From NCBI GenBank assembly GCA_024663395.1, contig JANFAH010000111.1, forward strand, positions 1 to 64,000: 64,000 bases of DNA. Reading direction: 5' to 3'. Each line of letters starts with the position of its first letter. Position 1 is the first letter of the stretch. The position numbers were made by a program, and so were the translations under genes. Below are positions 23,194 to 32,963 of the stretch, one piece after another. This DNA is from Pisolithus tinctorius. Lineage: Eukaryota > Basidiomycota > Agaricomycetes > Boletales > Pisolithaceae. The notes under the pieces are model-generated. The model had not been told where the DNA came from. It made no database searches and saw nothing but the letters and a program-made list of their open reading frames with translations.

Positions 23194-25040
23194 TGTGAGT
23201 CAAAGTGTGGAAAGCTGGTGTAAACCAAGCAAATCCAACACCAAAGACAAATACGAGCGAGTGGTGGTTTACCTCCGCAGAACCTGGAGGGCAGAGAAAC
23301 CTGATGTGGGGGGAGGGACTTCAAGTAGAGTGCTCCTGGCACAAGTCGTCGATGAGTTATGCAGGAGTAGATAAGCAAGTGATGACTAGATGGGGGATGC
23401 TGAATAGAGTGAAGGTATTCAGCCAAAAGTACTCTGGCATGATGATCCTTTGGATGTGCTCCTGGCACAAGTCGATGACGAGTTACACAGGAGTGGATGG
23501 ATGACTAAGCAGGTGTGCTGACAGAGCACAGATGATACTTCAGATGAATGAATGAAGGTAGATAGACCCTTGATGGAGCCTCAACTACCAATGATACGAA
23601 TGAAGACAGATAGACTCTCCCGAATGAGCCTCAACTGTCAATGATGAGATAGGCACTGAACTAACTGCTGGACTGCTTCTGAATTGATTCTTGGTAGCTA
23701 AGTACATGGGGGTTTATATACTGTGGGGAGAGCACAGCTTGTGACAAACAAGGCACAAACACTTGGTAAGTAATGAGTAAGGACTGAGTAATCATGATGA
23801 GTAAGCAAGAAATGAAAAGTAAGCAAGCAAAGAAGATTGGTAAGTATTGGCAATGAACGAGTCAAGGATAGTCAAAATATCACAAAACAAGTCAAATAGA
23901 ATCAGAAACTGAGTAAGCACACTGATATCACATTAGGGGGTGGTGATGCAAGTTAGATCTTGGCAGAGACATCTCTAGATCCAAAGATGGCATGACAGAT
24001 GGATGGTGTTTCCAGATAGGGAAGTATTAATTCCAGAATTGAAGGGCATGAGTCAGGTGTCAAAGGGGGCTAGGGTGTTGGGGGTCTGTGGGGCAATGAG
24101 AGCATACACGATTGCATCTCCCACCCTTCCATCCTCTCAGCGAAGTTAACAAAAACTTCATGAATGGGGCTCTGATGGAGGAGGAGGAGAAGGGGGAATG
24201 TCTTCTGCTGGATCTTGCAGTAGGAAGGCAAGATGCATGTCATACTTGTCATGAATGCAATCAGGGAGGCTGGAGGACAGTAGATTATGCTGCAGCTGTT
24301 GCAATGTGGGAAGAATGATGGACGAGACTGGAATAAAGATGGCGCAGGGAGCAGGGAGGAACGATCCATATGCTTCATCAACCGGGGAGACTGAAACGAC
24401 CACATAAGACCTTTCTAACCGAGTGACAGACCTGAGGCGACCAAAGAACGTCCTTCTGGAAGTCATACTGACAAGGAGAACATGCTGACCAAGCTGCATG
24501 GGATGAGATGGGGCTGACAACGACGGGATGAACCAGGGGGCTTCAGGACGGAAGCTGGTGGGAATGCCTGGCAGATATATGTAGCCACTGTCCCTGGCAA
24601 ATGAGACAAGCGAGATGATTGATGAAGAGGTGGCCATGATTGATGGACTTAGCGAAATGAGTGTCTGATGGATGGAGTGCTGTAGAAACACACAGGGTGC
24701 AAGGATCCTCTCCAAATTTGGAAGGAAGAATCGTGGGGCTGAGCACTTTAAGCGAGTGTGGGAATGGAGTCGATATCTTTGGAAATGGTGGAGATATGAC
24801 AAAAACCGGAATGCTGTACATGGGCGCTAAAAACCTTTAATGCACGCTTAACTCGCTTCCTCTTTTCTCTTTAGCACTGACGACTCGTTCTTGTGCGAAG
24901 GATGACTGTTAACATCCAACAGTCTTTCTACACATGAGGCCTTTAGTCTTCATCTGCATGCCTGGGCATTGTGCACAACTCGTCAACAAGTTAGGCAGAG
25001 TCAGCTGTAACCATGTCCACAACACCTTCGGTGTGTGACA
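23194..25040. mobile_element. LTR-like element B (1847 bp)
   Basis: Its ends are the same as in element A (TGTGAGTCAAAG to GTGTGTGACA). The flanks are TCAG (23190-23193) and TCGG (25041-25044), a 4-bp duplication with one G-to-A change. It is the only full-length uninterrupted copy here. Removing it rejoins the gypsy-1 RNase H frame (KLL-GAPVLVHTDHCTPQNF). Confidence 0.85.
24158..24802 (-). CDS. Conserved ORF of element B, unknown protein
   Basis: An open frame of 214 codons runs on the minus strand; a likelier start is the internal ATG giving MATSSSIISLVSFARDSG, about 165 aa. Element A holds the same frame (broken only by its solo LTR), and element C keeps its 3' two thirds. Visible features are GYIYLPGIPTSFRPEAPWF, a hydrophobic strand-rich middle (LGQHVLLVSMTSRRTFFGRL, RSYVVVSVSPVDEAYGSF) and a C-terminal acidic then proline-rich tail (PAEDIPPSPPPPSEP). 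I recognise no family. Differences between copies are mostly CpG changes, so conservation may reflect recent spread rather than selection. Confidence 0.4.
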   Translation of the reverse strand: MSYLHHFQRYRLHSHTRLKCSAPRFFLPNLERILAPCVFLQHSIHQTLISLSPSIMATSSSIISLVSFARDSGYIYLPGIPTSFRPEAPWFIPSLSAPSHPMQLGQHVLLVSMTSRRTFFGRLRSVTRLERSYVVVSVSPVDEAYGSFLPAPCAIFIPVSSIILPTLQQLQHNLLSSSLPDCIHDKYDMHLAFLLQDPAEDIPPSPPPPSEPHS

Positions 25041-25639
25041 TCGGTGCCCCAGTGTTGGTACACACAGACCATTGTACTCCTCAGAATTTTGCCACACAGT
25101 GTGATCTCTCCTGATGCCAGGCTTGTTGGGAGGAGTACATGTCCCAGTTTGACCTAACTATCTGCTATATCCAGGGCAAGCTCCAGGGCAAGCATAATGT
25201 GGGTGCTGATGCATTGTCTCACTGCACAGATGACACTCCTCCTGTCACTGCAGTGTCAACCATTGAGGTAGACAAGTCACTGACAGTGGAGATCTTGAAA
25301 GGATACACAGAGGATCCATTCTGTAGAAAGCTTTTCTCTCTCCTTGACTCACTCCCTGGCCTCCAAGAATGGGATGGTTTGTTGTATATCACAGGCCATC
25401 TGGTGATCCCTTGTGTGCACTCACTTCACAAGTGCTTCTTCCATCTTGCCCATGACACCTTGGGCCACTTTGGTACTGATAAGACTTATGTGGTGCTACA
25501 CAATTCCTTCTACTGGCCTAACATGCATCAAGATCTTGCAGCTGCATACATTCCTGCCTGTACCCATTGCATGTGCAACAAGTCCCCCACTATGGTGCCT
25601 GCCAGTCCTCTCCACCCTTTGCCAGTTCCTGATGCCCAT
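25041..25639 (+). pseudogene. gypsy-1 RNase H end and integrase zinc-binding domain
   Basis: The RNase H tail (VLVHTDHCTPQNF) is followed by a TGA at 25112 in place of arginine, then YMSQFDLTICYIQGK and NVGADALSH. The integrase HHCC zinc domain follows: HLAHDTLGHFGTDKTY, YWPNMHQDLAAAYIPACTHC, CNKSPT. The frame stops at element C; the integrase DDE core is missing from this copy. Confidence 0.8.
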
Positions 25640-26868
25640 TGTGAGTCAAAATGTGGAAAGCTGGTATAAACCAAACAAATCCAACACAAAAGACAAATAA
25701 GAGCAAGTGGTAGTTTGCCTCCACAGAACCTGGAGTGCAGAAAAAACCTAAATGTGTGGGGGGGTACTTCAAGTGGAGGGTGCTCCTGGCACAAGTCATT
25801 GACGAGTTATGCAGGAGTAGACAAGCAAGTGAAGACTGGATGGGGGATGCTGAACAGAGTGAAGGTGTTCAGCCAAAAGGACTTCTGAAATGATGGACCT
25901 TGATAGAATATGCTCCTGGTGCAAGTCATTGATGAGTTACACAGGAGTGGAGGGATGACTAAGCAAGACTGCTGACTAAGAGTGGAGGAAGCTTCAGATA
26001 AATGATGGAGGTAGATAGACCCCTTCGTAGAGCCTCAACTACCAATGATATGAATGAAGATAGATAGACTCTTCCAAATGAGCCTCAACTGTCGACAACA
26101 AGGTATGCACTGAACTGACTGCTGGATTGCTTCTGATTGCTTGTGGGTAGCTAAGTACATGGGGGTTTATATACTGTGGGGGGAGCACAGCTTGTGACAA
26201 ACAAGGCACAAATGCTTGGTAAGTAATGAGTAAGGACTGAGTAATCATGATGAGTAAGCGAGAAATGAAAAGTAAGCAAGCAAAGAAGATTGGTAAGTAT
26301 TGGCAATGAATGAGTCAAGGACAGTCAAAATATCACAAAATGAGTCAAATGGAGTCAGAAACTGAGTAAGTGCACTGATATCACATTAGGGGGTGGCAAT
26401 GCAAGTCAGATCTCGGCAGAGACATCTCTAGATCCAAAGATGGCATGACAGATGGATGGTGTTTCCAGATAGGGATGTATTAATTCCAGAATTGAAGGGC
26501 ATGAGTCAGGTGTCAAAGGGGGCTAGGGTGTTGGGGGTCTGTGGGGCAATGGGAGCACAAGCAATCACATCTCCCACCCTTTCATCCTCTCAGCAAAGTT
26601 AACAAAAGCTTCATGGACAGGGCTCTGATGGAGGAAGAGGAGAAGGGGGGATGTCTTCTGCTGGATCTTGCAGTAAGAAGGCAAGATGCACATCATACTC
26701 ATCATGGATGTGATCAGGGAGGCTGGAGAACAGTAGATTATGCTGCAGCTGTTGCAATGCAGGAAGAATGATGGACAAGATTGGAATAAAGACAGTGCAG
26801 GGAGCAGGGAGGAATGATCCATATACTTCATCAACTGGGGAGACTGAAATGACCACATAAGACCTTTC
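25640..26868. mobile_element. LTR-like element C, truncated
   Basis: It starts TGTGAGTCAAAATGTGG and follows elements A and B until GACCACATAAGACCTTTC, where an LTR of another element (26869) is inserted. The remaining third of C is not found further on, so a deletion has removed it together with the rest of the inserted element. It is the most diverged of the three copies. Confidence 0.8.
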
Positions 26869-27346
26869 TGTTAAGTTTGTGACTTGGTCAGGGGTTGAAG
26901 GCCAAGTGCCAGGTGCAACAACCCTTGGTCTTAGCTTGTGCACTAGACCCTTGTGCAAGCTGGGTTGAAGTCAGAGTAAGCTGAGGGAGGTCAGGAGTGA
27001 AAGCTGAGAGTCGACTCAGGCTTGAGCTGGGGACTTGGGGTGAACTAAGTTGATATTCAGACTGGGGAGCTAAGTACAATGTACATAGTGTATATATACC
27101 AAAGACCAGCAACCCAAAGGCTGAGGTTACCGGTGAGGGACTAAATAGCTGTGCAAGGGACTAACTAAAAGTTAGATGAGGAGGCAGGGATTGGAAAGCC
27201 GAAGACAGACACTGCCTCAGCATAAGTGAGGGCAGTACAAAAGCTAACTAGAAAAGTATAGTAAGGAACAGGGTTTGCTTTGGTGTTCAGTGTTGACCTG
27301 GTATTCTGAACCTAAGACCAAACCATTGGTTTCTTGGTATATGACA
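26869..27346 (-). repeat. 3' LTR of the reverse-oriented gypsy-3 remnant
   Basis: On the minus strand it begins TGTCATATACCAAG and ends CACAAACTTAACA (478 bp), with a TATA-like TATATATACAC segment. Directly upstream on that strand is a polypurine tract (27347-27359), which fixes the orientation. The partner 5' LTR and right target duplication are missing. Confidence 0.75.
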
Positions 27347-27359
27347 GTATCCCCCCCTT
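27347..27359 (-). other. Polypurine tract of gypsy-3
   Basis: On the minus strand AAGGGGGGGATAC lies immediately before the LTR start TGTCATATACC. This is the usual site for plus-strand DNA priming. Confidence 0.7.
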
Positions 27360-27371
27360 AGGGTCGAGCCC

Positions 27372-28587
27372 TTGAGACCCGCCCTAAGGTGCACGAGGTC
27401 AGCAGTTGCCATGCTGACAGAACGTGTGTTCCCTGGGGTTAAAAAGGTGCATCTTTGCAAAGACTTGTTTTCTCCCAACTCCTTCATCATGTCTACTCGT
27501 CAAGCTTCCCCATGTGTACCCACCAACTCATCTGGCTTCCAGAAAGCTACCATACCTGAACTCCAGATCACCAGTGACAATGAGGAGGCCAACATCCAGG
27601 CCAAGATGGCTGAGCACAAGTGGTGCAAGGTGTTGAGGGAAGAGGCTGCCTGGCTGGAGGCAGAGAGGCTTGAGAGGGAGCGATTAGAGGCAGAGCAGCA
27701 CAAGAGGGAGTGGGTGGAAGCCAAAAGGCAGGAGCAGGAATGGTTAGAGGCCAAAAGGTGAGAACAGGAGTGTCTGGAGGCTGAGAGGAAAGAGCAGGAG
27801 CAGTTGGAAGCCGAGCACTGGGAATGGGAGACCCAGGTGCAACAGAAGACAGGAGAGCCAAAAGGCAAGGAGTGGGAGAAGGCTGTCAGTGTTGCAAGCA
27901 CCAGGTTGTGCCAACAGTGTGAGAAGGGTCAAGTGTCATGCACTTTTGGCCATGTGCAGCAAAGTAAGTGCAAGAAGAGGATGTGCAACTAGTGCACTGA
28001 AATGAAGGTCAGGTGTGAGTTGCCCAAGGGGGTGGAGCCTGAGGCTGAAGAGGCTGGGGCAAAGGCTGGGAAGAAGAGAGTGCTGGAGGATGTCATGTCA
28101 CTGAGGGCTGGGGAAAAGAAGAAGGTCACCCAACTTGGGTCTGTGATCCCTGGTGAGTCGGAAGCCAGTCCCTCGGGAGTGGTTGTGCCCACCATCACCC
28201 CCTCCAATCCCTTGGTGGTGGCAGTAGTCAAGGGGTTCGAGTTTATCACAGTGGCCATGGATCGGCAAACGGCAGAGATGCAGGCCAGAAGAGAGACCCA
28301 GTGCCAGTTCAACAGCTGGCTGGGCAACCTGCTGGGTGAGTTTGAGTTCATCCTGCATCCAACCACCCCAGTTTCTGAGTCCAGCAAGGAGCTGCACTTG
28401 GATGTGGCAGACCTGGAGCTCAAGAGTCTCCAGTCAGACCAAGAGGGAGTGGGGGTGGAGTTGGATGAGGGTGTCATGCACCAGCCCAAGGACGTGCACA
28501 TGAAGGGCCATTGATCTGACTTGGAGAGTGGAGAGGAAAAGGAGCTCCAGGCAAGCGATGGAGAGGTGTTCAAGGGGGACTCCAAGT
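27372..28587 (+). pseudogene. Antisense accessory ORF of gypsy-3 (coiled coil, Cys-rich)
   Basis: The frame runs on the plus strand, opposite to the gypsy-3 pol, and lies between the pol stop (28709) and the 3' LTR. The start is probably ATG 27489 (MSTRQASPCVPTNSSGF). Features in order: IPELQITSDNEEANIQAKMA, a long Glu/Arg/Lys heptad-like coiled coil (27600-27860), a Cys cluster (CQQCEKGQVSC, then CKKRMC and CTEMKVRC, recalling fungal zinc-cluster spacing), and an acidic C-terminal region. Stops are TGA at 27759, TAG near 27990 and TGA near 28512. Similar proteins are common as hypotheticals in agaricomycete genomes (from memory); their role is unknown. Confidence 0.6.
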
Positions 28588-28708
28588 GAATGTGCCAGTC
28601 TGAGCTGAATGCTGGTGTAAATACTGTACATATCTCTCAATGCATCAATTGTCTTAGTATAGTAAGGAAAGTAAGAACAAGAAGAAGGAAAGAAAGGTAG
28701 AGGAATGT

Positions 28709-29640
28709 TTAGCTAGTGACTGGTCCAGGTTTACCGGGGTAACTGGCATGGAAAGCCACAAGTAGGTCCTCAGCATTGCCCAGCTCGGTGGCTGGTAGCC
28801 AGGATGTTTCTTTGTTGGTGCCCTTGTAGCCAGCCCAGCATACCAGGTACTGTAGCTTACACTTCCATCGTTGGTCCATCTTTGAGTCAAGGATCCCAGC
28901 AATCTCATACTCTGGTTCACTGTCCACCTTGATCAGAGGTGGTGGTGGTTGAGTTCGGTTTGGGATAGTGTTGGGGTGTGCTGGTTCTAACTGTGACACA
29001 TGGAACACTGGGTGTACCACACACATGGAGTCTGGGAGGCAAAGGGTGAATGAGTGGGTGCTGGGCTGGGCTATTACTGAGTAAGGGCCTAGGTTCTTGT
29101 CTGCGAGTTTCTGTGATGGTCTTGTGGTCCAGAAGTACTTGGCTTTGACATAGACCTGGTCACTGAGGTTGATCTCGGGTGCTGGTAGCCTCCTTGCATC
29201 TGCCAGACCTTGGTATCTAGCTTGGGCTAGTGCCATCTCTTCTCATAGGAACTGGTGTAGCTCATCTAGGTCCATGGCATAGTCCCTAGCCCATGCCAAG
29301 GACAAGTCTTTCTTGGGGAAGACTGAGAGGTTAGGGTGGTAACCCTTGTTGGCAAAGAAAGGGGAAACACCGGTGGTGGCACTCAGGGCATTGTTGTAGG
29401 CAAACTTGGCCAATGGGAGTAACTCAGCCCAGTTGTCCTGTTGGTAGTTGCAATATACCTGGAGGTACTGTTCCAAGGTCTGGTTTGCTCATTCAGTCTG
29501 GCCATCTCCTTCTGGGTGGTATCTGGAAGTGAAGTGTAGGCGCATATCCAGCACTTTACCCAAGGACCAGAAGAAATGCAAGACAAATTCAGAGCCTAAC
29601 ACGAACATAACAGAGAAGCCTTGGGCATGACCCTGGCTTG
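28709..29640 (-). pseudogene. gypsy-3 integrase C-terminus and chromodomain
   Basis: On the minus strand: GSEFV, HFTSRYHPEGDGQTE (the integrase glutamate region), [63 protein letters not shown] and a chromodomain (YEIAGILDSKM, LQYLVCWAGYKGTNKETSWL). TGA at about 29489-29487 and 29238-29236 replace arginines. Everything 5' of the integrase middle (gag, RT, RNase H, 5' LTR) is missing; the break lies at the LTR starting at 29649. Confidence 0.85.
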
Positions 29641-29648
29641 AGGGGGAG

Positions 29649-29987
29649 TGTAGGAATACCAACCCGCCATCACACCCAAATAAGGAAACGATGATGCGCA
29701 GAGAATGCAGGATATATGTCATAACCCCAAGAGGGGGACAAGCAAAGTGAAAAATACAAAGGCGGGAGTAGGGGCAGACGTGCCCCAACAGACGAGATAT
29801 CAAATACACGACGTAGATATAAGGTAGCTACCACAGGGGATAGAATCCCCATGAGACGAGAACGTCACCTCGTCAACCCGCATCCCTGCCTGAGCATGCT
29901 GAGTCTTAAACTGAGCACCCTCATACATGACCCTGCTTGTACCTAATTACTCCAACGTCAGTCACCACACACACATCGTTCCTAACA
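29649..29987. mobile_element. Orphan LTR at a deletion junction
   Basis: 339 bp from TGTAGGAATACC to GTTCCTAACA, with LTR-like ends. The flanks (GGGAG and GGTTG) do not match. Gypsy-3 pol lies on one side and the gypsy-1 tail on the other. It probably marks a recombination or deletion that joined two elements. Confidence 0.6.
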
Positions 29988-30325
29988 GGTTGGCTTTGCC
30001 TGAGATGTCTTCCTATGTCTTGGATGTACCCCATGCAGCCAATGCATGCACCACATTCCACATCAGTCAGTTGCATGCATTCATACCCAATGACACTACA
30101 CTTTTCCCCTTGTGCAAGCTGCCTTGCCCAGGCCCTGTGGTCATGGTGAATGGACAGTTGGAAAATTTGATTGAATGGATATTGGATGAGAAGTGAGCTG
30201 GGAGGACAAAGAAATACTTGGTGCAGTGGTTAGGGTATGGGCCAGAGGATGATGAATGGTTGATGAAGAAGGATCTGGAGGACTGTGAAGCTTTGGATGT
30301 TTGGGAGCAGGAGCACCCACCATAG
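29988..30325 (+). pseudogene. gypsy-1 integrase tail and chromodomain
   Basis: The end of the gypsy-1 polyprotein: MSSYVLDVPHAANACTTFHI, SQLHAFIPNDTTLFP, then a chromodomain (LENLIEWILDEK, TKKYLVQWLGYGPEDDEWL, LEDCEALDVW) ending at TAG near 30323. TGA at 30194 replaces arginine just inside the chromodomain. Confidence 0.85.
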
Positions 30326-30555
30326 GGTGGTGGAACAGAGGAGCTGTTGGAAGGAGTTGACGAAGGAAAGAGGAACAGATGAGTTGAGGGAAGGAGTTGA
30401 TGAGGAAAGGAACTTGATGATGGATACTTGAGAGGAATGGATGAGTTGAGGGAAGGAGTTGACAAGGAAAGGAACTTGATGATGAATACTTGATGAAGAA
30501 TGCTGAACTTATGCACGACCCCCCCCCTTTTGCTCTTCTTTATGGGTTGGGAGGG
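30326..30555. other. gypsy-1 3' leader to the LTR
   Basis: Non-coding. It holds two imperfect copies of GATGAGTTGAGGGAAGGAGTTGA (30379-30400, 30443-30465) and a short poly-C run (30520-30528). The 3' LTR begins at 30556. Confidence 0.5.
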
Positions 30556-30670
30556 TGTAAGCATACACTTACCACTAACACACCACTCATGCTGTCAACA
30601 CTGCTGCTAGCACATCACATTATCACATCTCCTATCATGCTCTTGTCTGGGCATGTGGATCCCTGCTGTG
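30556..30670 (+). repeat. gypsy-1 3' LTR, first part
   Basis: This part runs from TGTAAGCATACAC to CTGCTGTG, matching 11853-11968 of the 5' LTR. It is interrupted by a solo LTR. Confidence 0.85.
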
Positions 30671-31383
30671 TGTTATGCTCATGACAAGTGACTTTGTCAA
30701 ATGGACTAGGCATGAATGTCACAAGGGGATACTACAGGCCAAACTTATCATAACCCCTATAGCTTGTCTTGTTATTGATGAGTACTGGCAGAGGTTACCC
30801 CTACTGGCAAGTTCTTCTGAGATCGTGATGGAGAGGGAACAGAGTACAAGTCAAAGATGATAGGCAAGTCGCAAGTAATCGAAAAACTGAGGATACACAG
30901 TATGGTATGAGGGTTTAAATAACTCAGGACACGAGTACCATACCAGTCACACCATCCAGGTGGTAAGTATCCACAGTAGTAAACAATCAAAACAGAAAAG
31001 GGAACATATGGTGTCATTTAACTGGAAGGGGGAACATGGAGGCTATACTGGCTGTGCAATCTCTCTGCAGCAAGGAGCTGACACCAAAACATAAACATAA
31101 AAGGAAAGAGGGAGTCAGAGTGAAACAGATTGGAGTCAGACATAAAATGAAATATATGTCCATCAGCTGCAGGCACAGCTATGAGTCAGAGTGACAGTGG
31201 CATATGCAGCATTGGTCGGGACCAGGAAAACCACCACTGCCAGTGATCCGAAGGCTACCTGAGCACAGAGGCCGAGGGCGAGCATGGCAAGGATGAACAA
31301 TGTGATGAGGCACGTGACACACGTGACCTTACATGTTAGGGGGACTCGGCGAAAAAGGAAAGAGCCCCTGAGCAGGCATAACA
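30671..31383. mobile_element. Solo LTR in the gypsy-1 3' LTR
   Basis: 713 bp with terminal inverted bases TGTTATGC and GCATAACA. The duplication CTGTG is on both sides (30666-30670, 31384-31388). The uninterrupted site is kept in the 5' LTR at about 11970. No internal coding sequence was recognised. Confidence 0.88.
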
Positions 31384-31588
31384 CTGTGTTGCACTGTTTG
31401 GACATTGGGGGTATATATACAGGTGCTGTCTGTGTTGTGGACAATATCTCTCTTTCTTCCCTTTCTCTCTCTCTGTCCATCATCTTGTATCAGCATATAT
31501 GCTTGATTGCTCAAATCCACACACCTGTCCATGTTCTGTCGTTGTTGTGGCTTGTTTGAGTGTGCTCACCCCTCCGTGGTGAGTTCCA
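31384..31588 (+). repeat. gypsy-1 3' LTR, second part
   Basis: It ends GGTGAGTTCCA and is followed by the target duplication TAGTT. It retains the uninterrupted Copia target site (CATCTTGTATCAGC near 31484). Confidence 0.88.
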
Positions 31589-31603
31589 TAGTTGGCATCA
31601 CCA

Positions 31604-32110
31604 ACGGGGGAGAGAGGTAAACTTTCATGACCGAGAAGACCTCGTCGATGGTCTCTTGGGGTATACTACAGTGATTGTTAACCATAGCTCTATGGCAAAT
31701 GACTGATGTTTAGCTAGTAGAAACTTGTGCCCACTGCAAAACAACACGACTATTGCATAGGCATCCCTTATTCTTATTTACTGACCCAAAGTAGCCGGTT
31801 CTTCAGGTGCCGACGCACGTCCTATATTGCTACTCAATTTGTGAGTCTAAATAGTGGTACTAGGGGCGGTGGAGACTACGCACATCATATAATGGGTTTA
31901 CTGTCGAATGCACCGCTCATCGAGGCTGCCGTGTCTGCCAGAGACATATTGCTCGGAGTCCTTATCACTCTTGAGGCATCATGACTCATCTGTTTTCACC
32001 GCTTCCGCACTAACCAGATAGCTCCATCGTTTCCCTCGGAATGTTCAAAGGATCGATCCCTCCGAAGCGATCCCACCCTACTGATCATCCGTTGGATGAT
32101 ACGTGTTTTG
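31604..32110 (-). pseudogene. Inverted 5' fragment of the 2OG oxygenase gene at 41234
   Basis: Reverse-complemented, this stretch aligns with about 40858-41565: upstream region, start codon (MSLADTAASMSGAFDS against MSLPQTAASVSGAFDS), second exon and the exon around the catalytic-core entry (TCATGACCGAGAAGACCTCG against TCATGGCCGAGAAGACCTCG). A TGA follows the first 21 codons. The copy ends beside the gypsy-1 target site. It is a partial, non-functional inverted duplicate about 9 kb from its parent. Confidence 0.85.
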
Positions 32111-32587
32111 GCTCTATTGTGAGTATAACGTGTCTCAGGACCCTTGAACATAACGTGAAATAATGATGGGCCAGGTAAGGTAGACACATCGCGAGGTAGA
32201 ATCCAAGGCAGACTTCGTGGAGACCGTGTACATGGATCAGAGGTGCAAAGCTTCAAGTTACGAAAGTAATCAAGAGGTCGTAGGATTACGGGTACAATGA
32301 ACGGATCTTGGTAGACCAAGAAGGACATGCTAGTCTGTAGACCGTAAGTATCTTGTAGCGCATCCAAGGACCCTCCGGTATAGCACGGAAGATTGACGAC
32401 AGGTGTCTCGCCGCCATATCATCACCGTTACCAGCGGACGGATGCAAACAACGACAGACCTATCCCTTGCAGTTAGTCGATGCAGCAGGCCAGGACCTAT
32501 CGTGGGCGGTAGCATCTACATACCTTGGTTTCAACCAGCGGACTGAGACGCAACCAAGCGGCTTGGTCGAGTGCGAAGTGTCACCCC

Positions 32588-32963
32588 TTATTTCCGTTTC
32601 GCCATTTGCATGGTCAGATTGTCGATGTACACCTGTAGTGTTGCGTTCTCCGACGTGAGTTTGTCAACGTCTGCCTGAACGTTGTGCACTCTCCCAAGCA
32701 GCGCTGGACGAGATGAGGTGTTTAAATAATAGCAAAGGGTTAATGGGCAATGACCTGAACACCGTGTTGCACATACCTTTCAAATCGTCCTGCGCTGCTG
32801 CGATTTCCCTGTATGCGATGTTGAAACAAGCTCGCTTGTCAATCCTGTGAACAAGAGCTGTACCAAACGCACTGCAAAACTTGTTCCTTCCTAATCGCAT
32901 CCTTGACGATATCTTGTGTTTCAGGCTCTGATTCTCCCCATGCTGCAGACTCGTAAAATTCAT
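32588..32963 (-). CDS. Short coiled-coil protein (SCOC-like)
   Basis: The last exon 32703-32588 gives LLGRVHNVQADVDKLTSENA then LQVYIDNLTMQMAKRK and TAA. It joins through a 73-nt GT-AG intron (32776-32704) to an exon ending EIAAAQDDLK. The heptad pattern and the LQxYIDNL end match the SCOC family of small coiled-coil proteins, which act at the Golgi with Arl-type GTPases and in autophagy. The 5' end is uncertain: an ATG at 32963 is in frame, but another intron may lie before 32850. Confidence 0.65.

Larger units (their letters stand above)
11853..31588 (+). mobile_element. gypsy-1: Ty3/Gypsy chromodomain retrotransposon, nest host
   Basis: Both LTRs begin TGTAAGCATA and end GGTGAGTTCCA. The element is flanked by a perfect 5-bp duplication TAGTT (11848-11852 and 31589-31593). 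Coding order on the plus strand is gag with a zinc knuckle, protease, reverse transcriptase, RNase H, the start of integrase and a C-terminal chromodomain, so it is a chromovirus. It is dead: it has at least five TGA stops and a changed RT active site, has lost the integrase core, and contains eight or more later insertions. Each LTR is also interrupted, the left by a Copia element and the right by a solo LTR. LTR differences fall almost wholly at former CpG sites. Confidence 0.85.

Noticed and set aside
27372..28587. The plus-strand coiled-coil ORF as the gag gene of a plus-strand Gypsy
   Set aside because: The polypurine tract next to the LTR at 27346 is on the minus strand and the adjacent pol is on the minus strand, so the ORF is antisense within gypsy-3.
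12319..30196. UGA recoded as arginine in this organism
   Set aside because: Host genes in the window (PhyH, MFS, 2OG oxygenase, dehydrogenase) end at TGA at the family C-terminus, and LTR pairs show the same CG-to-TG/CA changes in non-coding DNA.
12319..30196. Classical RIP (CpA to TpA) as the cause of transposon decay
   Set aside because: Stops are TGA from CGA; TAA and TAG from CAA and CAG are nearly absent, and LTR differences are at CpG.
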